Assembly: GCA_035642095.1 (NCBI GenBank)
Contig: DASQTB010000156.1
Span: 1 to 7,421 of the forward strand
DNA length: 7,421 nt
Direction: 5' to 3'
DNA from: DASQTB01 sp035642095
Lineage (GTDB): Bacteria; Actinomycetota; UBA4738; CALAEC01
Numbering within the stretch: the stretch's first letter is position 1; every line of letters begins with the position of its first letter. The notes beneath the pieces were generated by a model. That model was not told the DNA's origin. It saw only the letters and a program-made list of their open reading frames with translations, and did no database searches. This document shows, piece after piece, positions 1 through 4,672 of the stretch. The position numbers and the translations under genes are program-made.

Positions 1-281
1 ACTGCCGCGAGCGCGGCCGGCGAGATCACGTAGGAGAGCGCGGTCGCCTGGAGGACCCGCTCGGTCATGTTGCCCTTGCGGCGCTTCTCGACGAGCTCGA
101 TCAGGCCGTGCTCCTCGAGGGTCCGCAAGTGGTAGTTGACCTTTTGGCGAGGGAGGCCTACCCGGGCCGCCACCGCGGTGGCCGACGCCGGTTCCGCCAG
201 CTCCGCGAGAAGCCTCGTCCGGATCGGGTCCAGGGACACCTCGGCCGCCTCCGGGTCCTCGATCACGCTCACGTCGATCAC
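1..281 (-). CDS. ArsR-type winged-helix transcriptional regulator, N-terminal part (cut by left window edge)
   Basis: This is a DNA-binding regulator of the ArsR/winged-helix type; 93 codons are visible and the C-terminus lies outside the window. After a short acidic lead, residues about 17-78 form the domain: helix DPIRTRLLAELAEPASA, then the helix-turn-helix TAVAARVGLPRQKVNYHLRTLEEHGLIE, with the recognition helix around QKVNYHLRTLEE. A basic wing (EKRRKGNMTERVLQAT) follows. No metal-binding ELCVCD-type cysteine motif is present in the visible part, so metal sensing is not indicated; many actinobacterial relatives of this kind sit beside SRPBCC or transporter genes. GTG at 281 was chosen because it lies 7 nt after a -10-like hexamer; in-frame GTG codons at 272 and 266 are alternatives, and a 9-bp repeat (CGTGATCGA) places two near-identical starts close together. 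The protein probably represses its own promoter through the inverted repeat at 300-315. Family assignment is good; its ligand and targets are unknown. Confidence 0.85.
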   Translation of the reverse strand, partial: MIDVSVIEDPEAAEVSLDPIRTRLLAELAEPASATAVAARVGLPRQKVNYHLRTLEEHGLIELVEKRRKGNMTERVLQATALSYVISPAALAA

Positions 282-288
282 GATCTCG

Positions 289-317
289 ATCCAACCACCG
301 ACAATTATTTTTGTCAA
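289..317 (-). promoter_or_regulatory. Promoter of the ArsR-type regulator gene
   Basis: On the minus strand a perfect -35 consensus TTGACA (317-312) is followed, after 17 nt, by a weak -10 hexamer TTGGAT (294-289; three consensus matches at T1, A5, T6). The predicted transcription start falls about 7 nt further on, at the GTG codon at 281, so the transcript may be leaderless. The surrounding DNA is very GC-rich, which makes the A+T-rich run within this promoter stand out. The -35 is clear; the -10 and the leaderless start are inferred. Confidence 0.65.
300..315. promoter_or_regulatory. Candidate autoregulatory operator (inverted repeat GACAA-N6-TTGTC)
   Basis: A 16-bp site reads GACAATTATTTTTGTC on the plus strand: perfect 5-bp arms around a 6-bp A/T-only centre. 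It overlaps the -35 box and the spacer of the regulator's promoter, so a bound dimer would block RNA polymerase. ArsR-type dimers usually recognise A+T-rich imperfect palindromes in their own promoters, which fits. That this regulator is the binder is inferred from adjacency. Confidence 0.55.
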
Positions 318-382
318 GCGGGAAGATCGAGCGGACTGGGAGACCATCGTCCACGCGATCGTCGAGCACACGGTGTCAGCCG

Positions 383-400
383 ATCGGGCCAACGGCCGAT
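383..400. other. Bulged stem-loop downstream of lplA-like gene
   Basis: ATCGGGCC and GGCCGAT pair around AAC with one bulged G, giving a 7-bp GC-rich stem. It lies about 95-110 nt beyond the lplA-like stop codon. No T-tract follows on the minus strand, so it is not a standard intrinsic terminator, and stems of this size arise by chance in GC-rich DNA. Confidence 0.25.
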
Positions 401-454
401 GACCGCCCCCGCGCAGACCACCGCCACAACGTCCACGCCGATGCCCTCGCCGTG

Positions 455-469
455 GTGCTCATCGAGCAC
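455..469 (-). terminator. Possible hairpin terminator after the leftward operon
   Basis: A perfect 6-bp inverted repeat, GTGCTC-ATC-GAGCAC on the plus strand, lies 25-39 nt past the lplA-like stop codon (494), where a terminator for the four-gene leftward run would be expected. There is no U-tract, which is common for actinobacterial terminators but also means the call rests on position and symmetry alone. Confidence 0.3.
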
Positions 470-493
470 TTCGCTGGCTGTGAGGGGGAGGGG

Positions 494-1255
494 TCAGCTG
501 GCCACGGAGTGGCGTGGGATGAGGTCCGTGGCCAGGGCCAGCGTGTCCTGGCCGATCCGGTCCTCTTCGAGATCGTGGCGGCGGCCGAACGAATCCATCA
601 GCCCCTTCACGACGACGTCCCAACCGAGGCCGGGGACCTCCTCGACGACGCTCCCCACGGTAGCCGGATCCCACTCGATGTCGAGCGCAAAGTAGACGGA
701 CCTCAGCACCTCGCGGATCGGCTCCGTGCCCTCCACGACGATGACGCCGCCGACGTGCGCGGCGCCGTCGACGATCCGCTGGCCGACACCCATCAGCTTC
801 GTCCGTCCCCGAGCGTTGACGCTGTGCTCCCCCGGGCAGTATTCACCCGGCACCTCACCGATCCGGGCGTCGACACCCAGCTCCCGGAGAGCCTGGGCCA
901 CGATCCCCGCCAGGGCCTCGAACCGAGGCCGGATCCCCTCCCGGGCCCGGGGATCGGGGATGGCCCACGACACGGCGATCGTGCCCTCGTGGAACACCGC
1001 CGCCCGGCCTCCCGCCAGCCGTTCGACCGTCCCGAACCCCCGCCGACCGGCCGCCTCCACCGCCGCCCCGAACCCGGGCGCCGTCCGGTCGCGAGGTCCG
1101 AAAGCCACCACCCGGCCGGGGCGATGGATGCGGAGCGTCTCCGGGAGCCGGCCCGCAGCGACGAGCCGCAGCGTGGCGTGGGAGACCGCGGTGTCCATCT
1201 CCGGCGGCTCGGGGAAGCCATCACGGACCAGCCGTACCGGGCGGCGATCGGTCAC
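494..1255 (-). CDS. Lipoate-protein ligase-like protein (BPL/LplA/LipB superfamily)
   Basis: This 253-aa protein belongs to the superfamily that transfers lipoyl, octanoyl or biotinyl groups from an acyl-adenylate or carrier to a lysine on target domains such as E2 subunits and GcvH, in the cytoplasm. Visible hallmarks are RLAGGRAAVFHEG (residues 79-91), matching the R-x-x-GG-R/G-AV-x-H acyl-adenylate binding loop; a conserved-looking GEYCPGEHSVNARG (133-150); and RTKLMGVGQR (151-160), whose Lys153 corresponds to the catalytic lysine of the family. It lacks the extra C-terminal accessory domain of E. coli LplA, as is usual for the short actinobacterial members. Whether it is a lipoate ligase, an octanoyltransferase (LipM-like) or something more specialised cannot be decided here; Cys140 is a possible but unproven nucleophile. 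The GTG start overlaps the stop of the upstream LOG gene by 4 nt (GTGA) without a ribosome binding site of its own, indicating translational coupling. It is the last gene of the leftward run. Confidence 0.87.
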   Translation of the reverse strand: MTDRRPVRLVRDGFPEPPEMDTAVSHATLRLVAAGRLPETLRIHRPGRVVAFGPRDRTAPGFGAAVEAAGRRGFGTVERLAGGRAAVFHEGTIAVSWAIPDPRAREGIRPRFEALAGIVAQALRELGVDARIGEVPGEYCPGEHSVNARGRTKLMGVGQRIVDGAAHVGGVIVVEGTEPIREVLRSVYFALDIEWDPATVGSVVEEVPGLGWDVVVKGLMDSFGRRHDLEEDRIGQDTLALATDLIPRHSVAS

Positions 1256-2103
1256 GCCGGGTCGAGCAGGGGACGGAGGAGCCGGAGGACGTCGTCGACG
1301 GAGGTGACCGGCTGGACGAGGTCGAAGTGCGACGGATCCGACACCCGGAGCAGCTCCCGGAACAGCTGGAGCTTGCGGTCCCATCGCTCGCCGACCAGGA
1401 GAAGCGGCCGAGGATGGACCAGCTCGGTCTGGACCATGTTCCAGCACAGGGCGACCTCCTGCAGCGTTCCCACGCCGCCCGAGAAGGCCACCCACGCGTC
1501 GGCGTCGGTGATCACGGGGAGCCGGGCGAACAAGTCCCGGGCTACCACCTCGTGGGTGAGCCACCGGTTCACGCTGACCATCTCGTCCCACGCAGAGATC
1601 GTCACGCCGACGGTCACCCCGCCGGCCTCGGCGGCCCCGGCGGCCACGGCCGCCATGGCCCCCTGGTACCCGCCGCAGACGATGTGAGCCCGGTGTTCGG
1701 CCAGCCACGCCCCCAGCCGCTGGATGTGGTCGTACTCGGGCTCCTCCTCGGTGATCCACGCCCCGCCGAACACCGAGATCCGAGCGGGAACCGGACGTCC
1801 CAGCGCGTCCTCGGCCAGGGCCACGGGGTCGGCCCCAGGGCGGATCCGTCCGTCCGGCGACGCCGCCCGCCAGCCGTCCTCCTCGCTGACCAGAGCGGGT
1901 CTCCTGGTGGCCTCAGCGAAGAAGGTGGCCAGCTCGTCGAAGTCCTTCGGATGAGCCCGGGCCAGGTGACGAACGGCCAGCCCGACCTCGCGGGGGGTGG
2001 CCGATGGGATACCGGCTTCCAGCAGCAGCGAGCGAACCGAGTCGGGCGTTCCTTCCGAGGGGAGGATGATACCCCGGCCGTCGGGGCCGAGGACGGCGTC
2101 CAT
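1252..2103 (-). CDS. LOG-family protein (Lonely Guy / lysine decarboxylase-like fold) with an extra N-terminal region
   Basis: The C-terminal part (residues about 107-283 of 283) is a LOG-type Rossmann fold: a first strand RISVFGGAW (108-116), GGYQGAM (144-150) in place of the usual GGGxxGLM, and SGGVGTLQE (208-216) in place of PGGxGTxxE. Classical LOG enzymes cleave ribose 5-phosphate from nucleoside monophosphates. Here the key motif keeps GG-x-GT-x-x-E but begins with Ser, and the usual MHxRK arginine motif is not evident (THEVVARDLFAR, 183-194, occupies the region), so the substrate may differ or activity may be lost. Residues 1-106 are an extra segment, partly helical, that I do not recognise; stand-alone members of this family are mostly about 160-200 aa. 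ATG at 2103 overlaps the thiI stop by 1 nt (TGATG); the adjoining in-frame GTG at 2106 gives a 4-nt overlap and is equally possible. Longer in-frame extension to 2250 is rejected because it lies within ThiI's rhodanese domain. Confidence 0.85.
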   Translation of the reverse strand: MDAVLGPDGRGIILPSEGTPDSVRSLLLEAGIPSATPREVGLAVRHLARAHPKDFDELATFFAEATRRPALVSEEDGWRAASPDGRIRPGADPVALAEDALGRPVPARISVFGGAWITEEEPEYDHIQRLGAWLAEHRAHIVCGGYQGAMAAVAAGAAEAGGVTVGVTISAWDEMVSVNRWLTHEVVARDLFARLPVITDADAWVAFSGGVGTLQEVALCWNMVQTELVHPRPLLLVGERWDRKLQLFRELLRVSDPSHFDLVQPVTSVDDVLRLLRPLLDPA

Positions 2104-3530
2104 CACGCCGCGGACAGCCCGGCCACGCCGCCGGCCAGGCTGTAGGCGTCGACGCCCCGGCGGCGCAGCTCGTGGGCCACGAGCTCGGAGCGATTCCCAT
2201 GGGAGCACACGAACAGGTACGTCCGTGCGGGATCGAGACCCGGCATCCACTCCGCGGAGCGGTTGAACGGGAGGCGGAGATCTCCCGCGTCAGGCCCCTC
2301 CCCTGGTTCGCGGACGTCCACCACGAGCGCGCCCTCAGGAACGCTCGCCACCACGTGGTCCGGCTGGGGACCGGGCCGCCACTCAGTCAGATCGATCTCC
2401 TCCGAACGCTCCACCGATCCCCGGACGAAGGACTCCTCGATCTGGCCTTCGGCGGTGACGACGTCGCGGAGGCGGGCGGCGGTTTCCACCCGACCGGTGA
2501 CGATGTTGCAGTGCTCCTGGACCCTGAGCGATGCGTCGTGCGTGCCGATGGCCCGGGCTCGACGCATGATCTCTTCCTTGTCCATCCCTACCAGCGGGCG
2601 GAGCACGGGGACCCCCGCTGCGTCCTCGGCCACCGACAGGTTGCGAAGGGTCTGGGTCGAGACCTGGCCCAGCGCTTCCCCCGTGATCAGCGCCTCGGCA
2701 CCGAGCCGCCGGGCGAGCAGGGTTCCGGCCCGGTACATCGCCCGCTTCAGCACGACCTGCCTGATCCGGGGCTCGATCCGGGCTCGAAGGGCCCCGACGA
2801 CCGGGGACAGGTCGACCACATGGGCCCGAGGCTCGACGCCAGCGGCCCACCGGATGGTCAGGTCCCGGGCGACCTCCAGCGCGGCGTCGACCTGACCGCA
2901 GCCCCCCAGATCGCACACCGCGAAATCGACGGCGATCCCCCGGCGCATGGTCATCCACGCGGCCACGGGCGAGTCGAACCCGCCCGAGAACAGGGCCAGG
3001 GCCCGCCCCCCCACCCCCACCGGGAGTCCGCCTGCGCCCGAGCGGACGTCGAGGGCCACGAACGCCGTGCCGTCCACCACGTCGACCGGGACCGTGACCT
3101 GGGGGTGGTCGAGATCGACTCCGGCCGAGCCGGGCAGGAGCGCAGTGCCTAAGGTGGTGGCCACGTCGATCGACCGGAAGGGGTGGGTTCCCGACCGCCG
3201 AGCCCTGACGGCAAAGGTCCGACCGGAGACGCGGTCCCGATAGAGCTCCGACGCGGAGGCGACGATGTCCTCCACCGAGTCGAAGGGGACCGCGACGACG
3301 TCGCCGATCGAGTGGAGCCCGAACACGCCCACCAACGCATCCCGAGCTCGGTCGCGATCCTCCGCCCTCACCAGGAGCCGGCTCCACCTGGATTCGACCG
3401 CGGCCCGGACTCCCGCCCTGGCCAGCGCAGCGCGGATGTTCCGGTTCAGCACGCGAAGGAATCGGCGACGGGTCCGGGAGGACTTCGTGCCGATCTCCCC
3501 GGCGATCTTCAGAACCAGGAGACGTTCCAC
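2103..3530 (-). CDS. thiI: tRNA 4-thiouridine synthase ThiI with C-terminal rhodanese domain
   Basis: ThiI adenylates U8 of tRNA and transfers persulfide sulfur, received from a cysteine desulfurase, to make 4-thiouridine; in bacteria with the rhodanese extension it also supports sulfur transfer for the thiamine thiazole. The 475-aa protein has an N-terminal ferredoxin-like region (1-60, with GEIGTKSSRTR at 11-21), a THUMP domain (about 60-165), a PP-loop ATPase domain with SGGFDS (182-187) and the TGEALGQVSTQTL stretch (283-295), and a rhodanese domain (about 400-475) with active-site loop CSHGNRS. Cys442 in that loop and Cys341 in EHCNIVTG match the catalytic pair of E. coli ThiI (Cys456 and Cys344), so the full sulfur-relay machinery looks intact. 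The start is GTG at 3530; a TACGAT hexamer 6 nt before it suggests a possible leaderless transcript, while GGAG ends only 2 nt before the start and is too close to be a good ribosome binding site. It lies 40 nt after the DUF309 gene. No cysteine desulfurase gene is in the window. Confidence 0.96.
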   Translation of the reverse strand: MERLLVLKIAGEIGTKSSRTRRRFLRVLNRNIRAALARAGVRAAVESRWSRLLVRAEDRDRARDALVGVFGLHSIGDVVAVPFDSVEDIVASASELYRDRVSGRTFAVRARRSGTHPFRSIDVATTLGTALLPGSAGVDLDHPQVTVPVDVVDGTAFVALDVRSGAGGLPVGVGGRALALFSGGFDSPVAAWMTMRRGIAVDFAVCDLGGCGQVDAALEVARDLTIRWAAGVEPRAHVVDLSPVVGALRARIEPRIRQVVLKRAMYRAGTLLARRLGAEALITGEALGQVSTQTLRNLSVAEDAAGVPVLRPLVGMDKEEIMRRARAIGTHDASLRVQEHCNIVTGRVETAARLRDVVTAEGQIEESFVRGSVERSEEIDLTEWRPGPQPDHVVASVPEGALVVDVREPGEGPDAGDLRLPFNRSAEWMPGLDPARTYLFVCSHGNRSELVAHELRRRGVDAYSLAGGVAGLSAA

Positions 3531-3536
3531 GGCTCC

Positions 3537-3542
3537 ATCGTA
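3537..3542 (-). promoter_or_regulatory. -10-like element directly before thiI (possible leaderless start)
   Basis: TACGAT on the minus strand (3542-3537) fits TANNNT and leaves 6 nt before the GTG at 3530. No recognisable -35 is found 16-18 nt upstream. If used, it would let thiI be transcribed separately from the DUF309 gene. Confidence 0.4.
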
Positions 3543-3570
3543 GCGCCGGGGCGGCGCACCGCTGCCCCGG

Positions 3571-4053
3571 TCAGGCCGGCTGGATCCGGGGCGGTTGGAG
3601 CGCCGGCAGGGGCGACCCCTCCTCCTCGGCGGCCTGGACGGCCTCGGCCTGGCGCCGGACCTCCGCCACCAGAGCGGCCACGTCGATCCCTCCGTGCTTC
3701 GGTCCGTAGGGCTCGATCCGGGACACAGCCCGTCGCATCAACGTGTGCGTCCCATGAGGGTTCCCCCGACGGTAGTGCGTGTACCCCGCCCCGAGCTGGG
3801 ACAGTCCCTTGAAGAATTCTTCGTCACCCGTCCCCCGGGCTTGCTTCCAGACGGTCTCCCAGGCCTCGTGGGCGGGGAAGAAACGCCCCCCGTTGAAGTG
3901 CCCGATGCCCAGTCGGTGGTTCTCCTCTTGGGGGAGCGAATCGAAGTCCTCCAGGTGGAGGCGGTTCTCCGCGTCCCACGGGAGGAGCTGCCCCAGCTCG
4001 TCGCGCGGTCGACGGGTCTTCTCCCCCGGCTCCCGAGGCTCGCGCGGAACCAC
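3571..4053 (-). CDS. DUF309 domain protein
   Basis: A 160-aa soluble protein whose core (residues about 46-110) is the DUF309 family. The family signature is plain: HFNGGRFFPAHEAWETVWK (52-70), followed by FFKGLSQLGAGYTHYRRGN (80-98), i.e. two helices with conserved H, E, W and a Q-x-x-A/G-x-x-x-H-x-x-R-G-N stretch. The molecular function of this family is not established. The N-terminus (1-35) is charged and proline-rich, and the C-terminal tail (about 140-160) is low-complexity. GTG at 4053 is the only plausible start: an in-frame stop lies four codons upstream (4065-4063). It is preceded by TAGGAT, which can be read either as a -10 element 6 nt before a leaderless start or as an AGGA ribosome binding site with 8-nt spacing. 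It is the first gene of the leftward run and diverges from the membrane protein gene. Confidence 0.88.
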   Translation of the reverse strand: MVPREPREPGEKTRRPRDELGQLLPWDAENRLHLEDFDSLPQEENHRLGIGHFNGGRFFPAHEAWETVWKQARGTGDEEFFKGLSQLGAGYTHYRRGNPHGTHTLMRRAVSRIEPYGPKHGGIDVAALVAEVRRQAEAVQAAEEEGSPLPALQPPRIQPA

Positions 4054-4059
4054 GCGGTC

Positions 4060-4065
4060 ATCCTA
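4060..4065 (-). promoter_or_regulatory. -10-like element before the DUF309 gene
   Basis: TAGGAT on the minus strand (4065-4060) matches four of six -10 consensus positions and leaves 6 nt before the GTG at 4053, predicting a leaderless transcript for the leftward operon. No convincing -35 hexamer is present at 16-18 nt. The AGGA within it could instead serve as a ribosome binding site if transcription starts further upstream. Confidence 0.45.
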
Positions 4066-4074
4066 TCGACCGGT

Positions 4075-4103
4075 TTGGTTGCGCCGGATGCGGATGGTAG
4101 ATT
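4075..4103 (+). promoter_or_regulatory. Promoter of the membrane protein gene (and probably of the pncB run)
   Basis: TTGGTT (4075-4080) and TAGATT (4098-4103) are separated by exactly 17 nt, giving three of six and four of six matches to the -35 and -10 consensus. Transcription would start near 4110, leaving a leader of roughly 30 nt that contains the strong ribosome binding site. It shares the 85-bp divergent gap with the DUF309 promoter. Confidence 0.5.
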
Positions 4104-4124
4104 CCACCGGGCTTCCCCCTCGAC

Positions 4125-4133
4125 AGAAGGAGG
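4125..4133 (+). promoter_or_regulatory. Strong ribosome binding site for the membrane protein gene
   Basis: AGAAGGAGG is a near-perfect anti-16S match with 5 nt before the ATG at 4139, and fixes this start over the much longer upstream open frame. It is the only textbook Shine-Dalgarno site in the window; the other starts are coupled, weak or apparently leaderless. Confidence 0.85.
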
Positions 4134-4138
4134 ATCCG

Positions 4139-4642
4139 ATGGCCCAGCAGCCGCCCGCTCCACCCCCTCCCCCACCGCCCGAACCACCTCCCGGCGGTCC
4201 CGTCTACAGCGGCAGGCCCGCCTACGCTGCTCGGCCGGGAGGGCTCACCGCTTCGGCGGTTCTCCTTCTGGTCGTCGGAGGTCTCCGCGCGGTGCTGGCC
4301 CTGATCGGCCTGATCGCCATCGCAGGGGCCGGCGACCAACTGGCCGGCATTCCCGGGGCCGGCGCGGCCATCGGTGTCGCCGTGGTCATCGTGCTGATCG
4401 TCGTGGCCGCCGGGGTCCTCCAGATTCTCGGCGGGGTCCAGATTCTCCGGCTGCGTCGGCGGGGCCGACCTTTCGGCCTCACGGGGACGATCATCGGGCT
4501 GGTCGTAGGGCTCCTCGGGCTTGTCGGCAGTCTCGCCGACGGAGCCGGGGCGAGCGCGATCTTCACGATCCTGTTCCTGATCGCGGACATCGTCATCATC
4601 GTCCTCTTGGTCCAGAACGGCCGCTACCTGACGAACCCGTAG
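4139..4642 (+). CDS. Small four-helix membrane protein with proline-rich N-terminal tail
   Basis: A 167-aa protein of unknown function. Residues 1-35 are a proline-rich, probably cytoplasmic tail with seven consecutive prolines (8-14) and another PPP at 16-18, followed by YSGRPAY. Four hydrophobic segments follow: about 36-64, 76-103, 111-133 and 139-158. Between helices 2 and 3 a basic loop (RLRRRGR, 104-110) suggests the cytoplasmic side by the positive-inside rule, so both ends are probably cytoplasmic too. Similar Pro-rich-tail plus four-helix proteins are very common in Actinomycetota and mostly uncharacterised; I recognise no catalytic motif or signal peptide. The poly-proline tract would be expected to slow ribosomes and require EF-P. 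It starts the rightward run, 30 nt before pncB. Confidence 0.85.
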   Translation: MAQQPPAPPPPPPPEPPPGGPVYSGRPAYAARPGGLTASAVLLLVVGGLRAVLALIGLIAIAGAGDQLAGIPGAGAAIGVAVVIVLIVVAAGVLQILGGVQILRLRRRGRPFGLTGTIIGLVVGLLGLVGSLADGAGASAIFTILFLIADIVIIVLLVQNGRYLTNP

Positions 4643-4659
4643 GGTTTCCGTTCCCCCGA

Positions 4660-4665
4660 TATGCT
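4660..4665 (+). promoter_or_regulatory. -10-like element before pncB (supports the start at 4673)
   Basis: TATGCT fits TANNNT and ends 7 nt before the ATG at 4673. There is no purine-rich ribosome binding site before either candidate ATG. The element overlaps the alternative ATG at 4661, so the two readings exclude each other. No clear -35 is seen. Confidence 0.45.
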
Positions 4666-4672
4666 CCCGGCG

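Larger units (their letters stand above)
282..493. other. Intergenic region between the lipoate ligase-like gene and the ArsR-type gene
   Basis: This 212-bp stretch lies between the end of the leftward four-gene run and the start of the regulator. It holds the regulator's promoter and operator (about 289-317) and two small stem-loops (383-400 and 455-469) that could take part in ending transcription from lplA. I see no convincing gene in it: the best short minus-strand frame (469 to 314, 51 codons) has no ribosome binding site, ends inside the -35 box and becomes arginine-rich. Confidence 0.7.

Noticed and set aside
314..469. 51-codon minus-strand open frame (GTG at 469) in the gap between the lplA-like gene and the regulator
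   Set aside because: No ribosome binding site or leaderless -10 signal, it begins within a hairpin and ends inside the regulator's -35 box, and its C-terminal half is arginine/proline-rich. Conservation would be needed to revive it.
311..1687. 458-codon plus-strand open frame opposite the lplA-like and LOG genes
   Set aside because: It is antisense to two recognised proteins, its product is rich in Arg, Pro, Asp and His with no family resemblance, and long stop-free antisense frames are expected at this GC content.
2104..2250. Extended start for the LOG gene (49 further codons)
   Set aside because: The extension lies inside the sequence coding ThiI's conserved rhodanese active site and reads as Arg/Gly/Pro-rich; starts at 2103/2106 give the typical overlap instead.
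2172..3152. 326-codon plus-strand open frame opposite thiI
   Set aside because: Antisense to well-conserved ThiI domains; the product has no recognisable motif.
4661..4672. Upstream ATG at 4661 as the pncB start
   Set aside because: It has no ribosome binding site, overlaps the -10-like hexamer, and adds only MLPA before the usual family N-terminus; kept as an alternative, not the main call.
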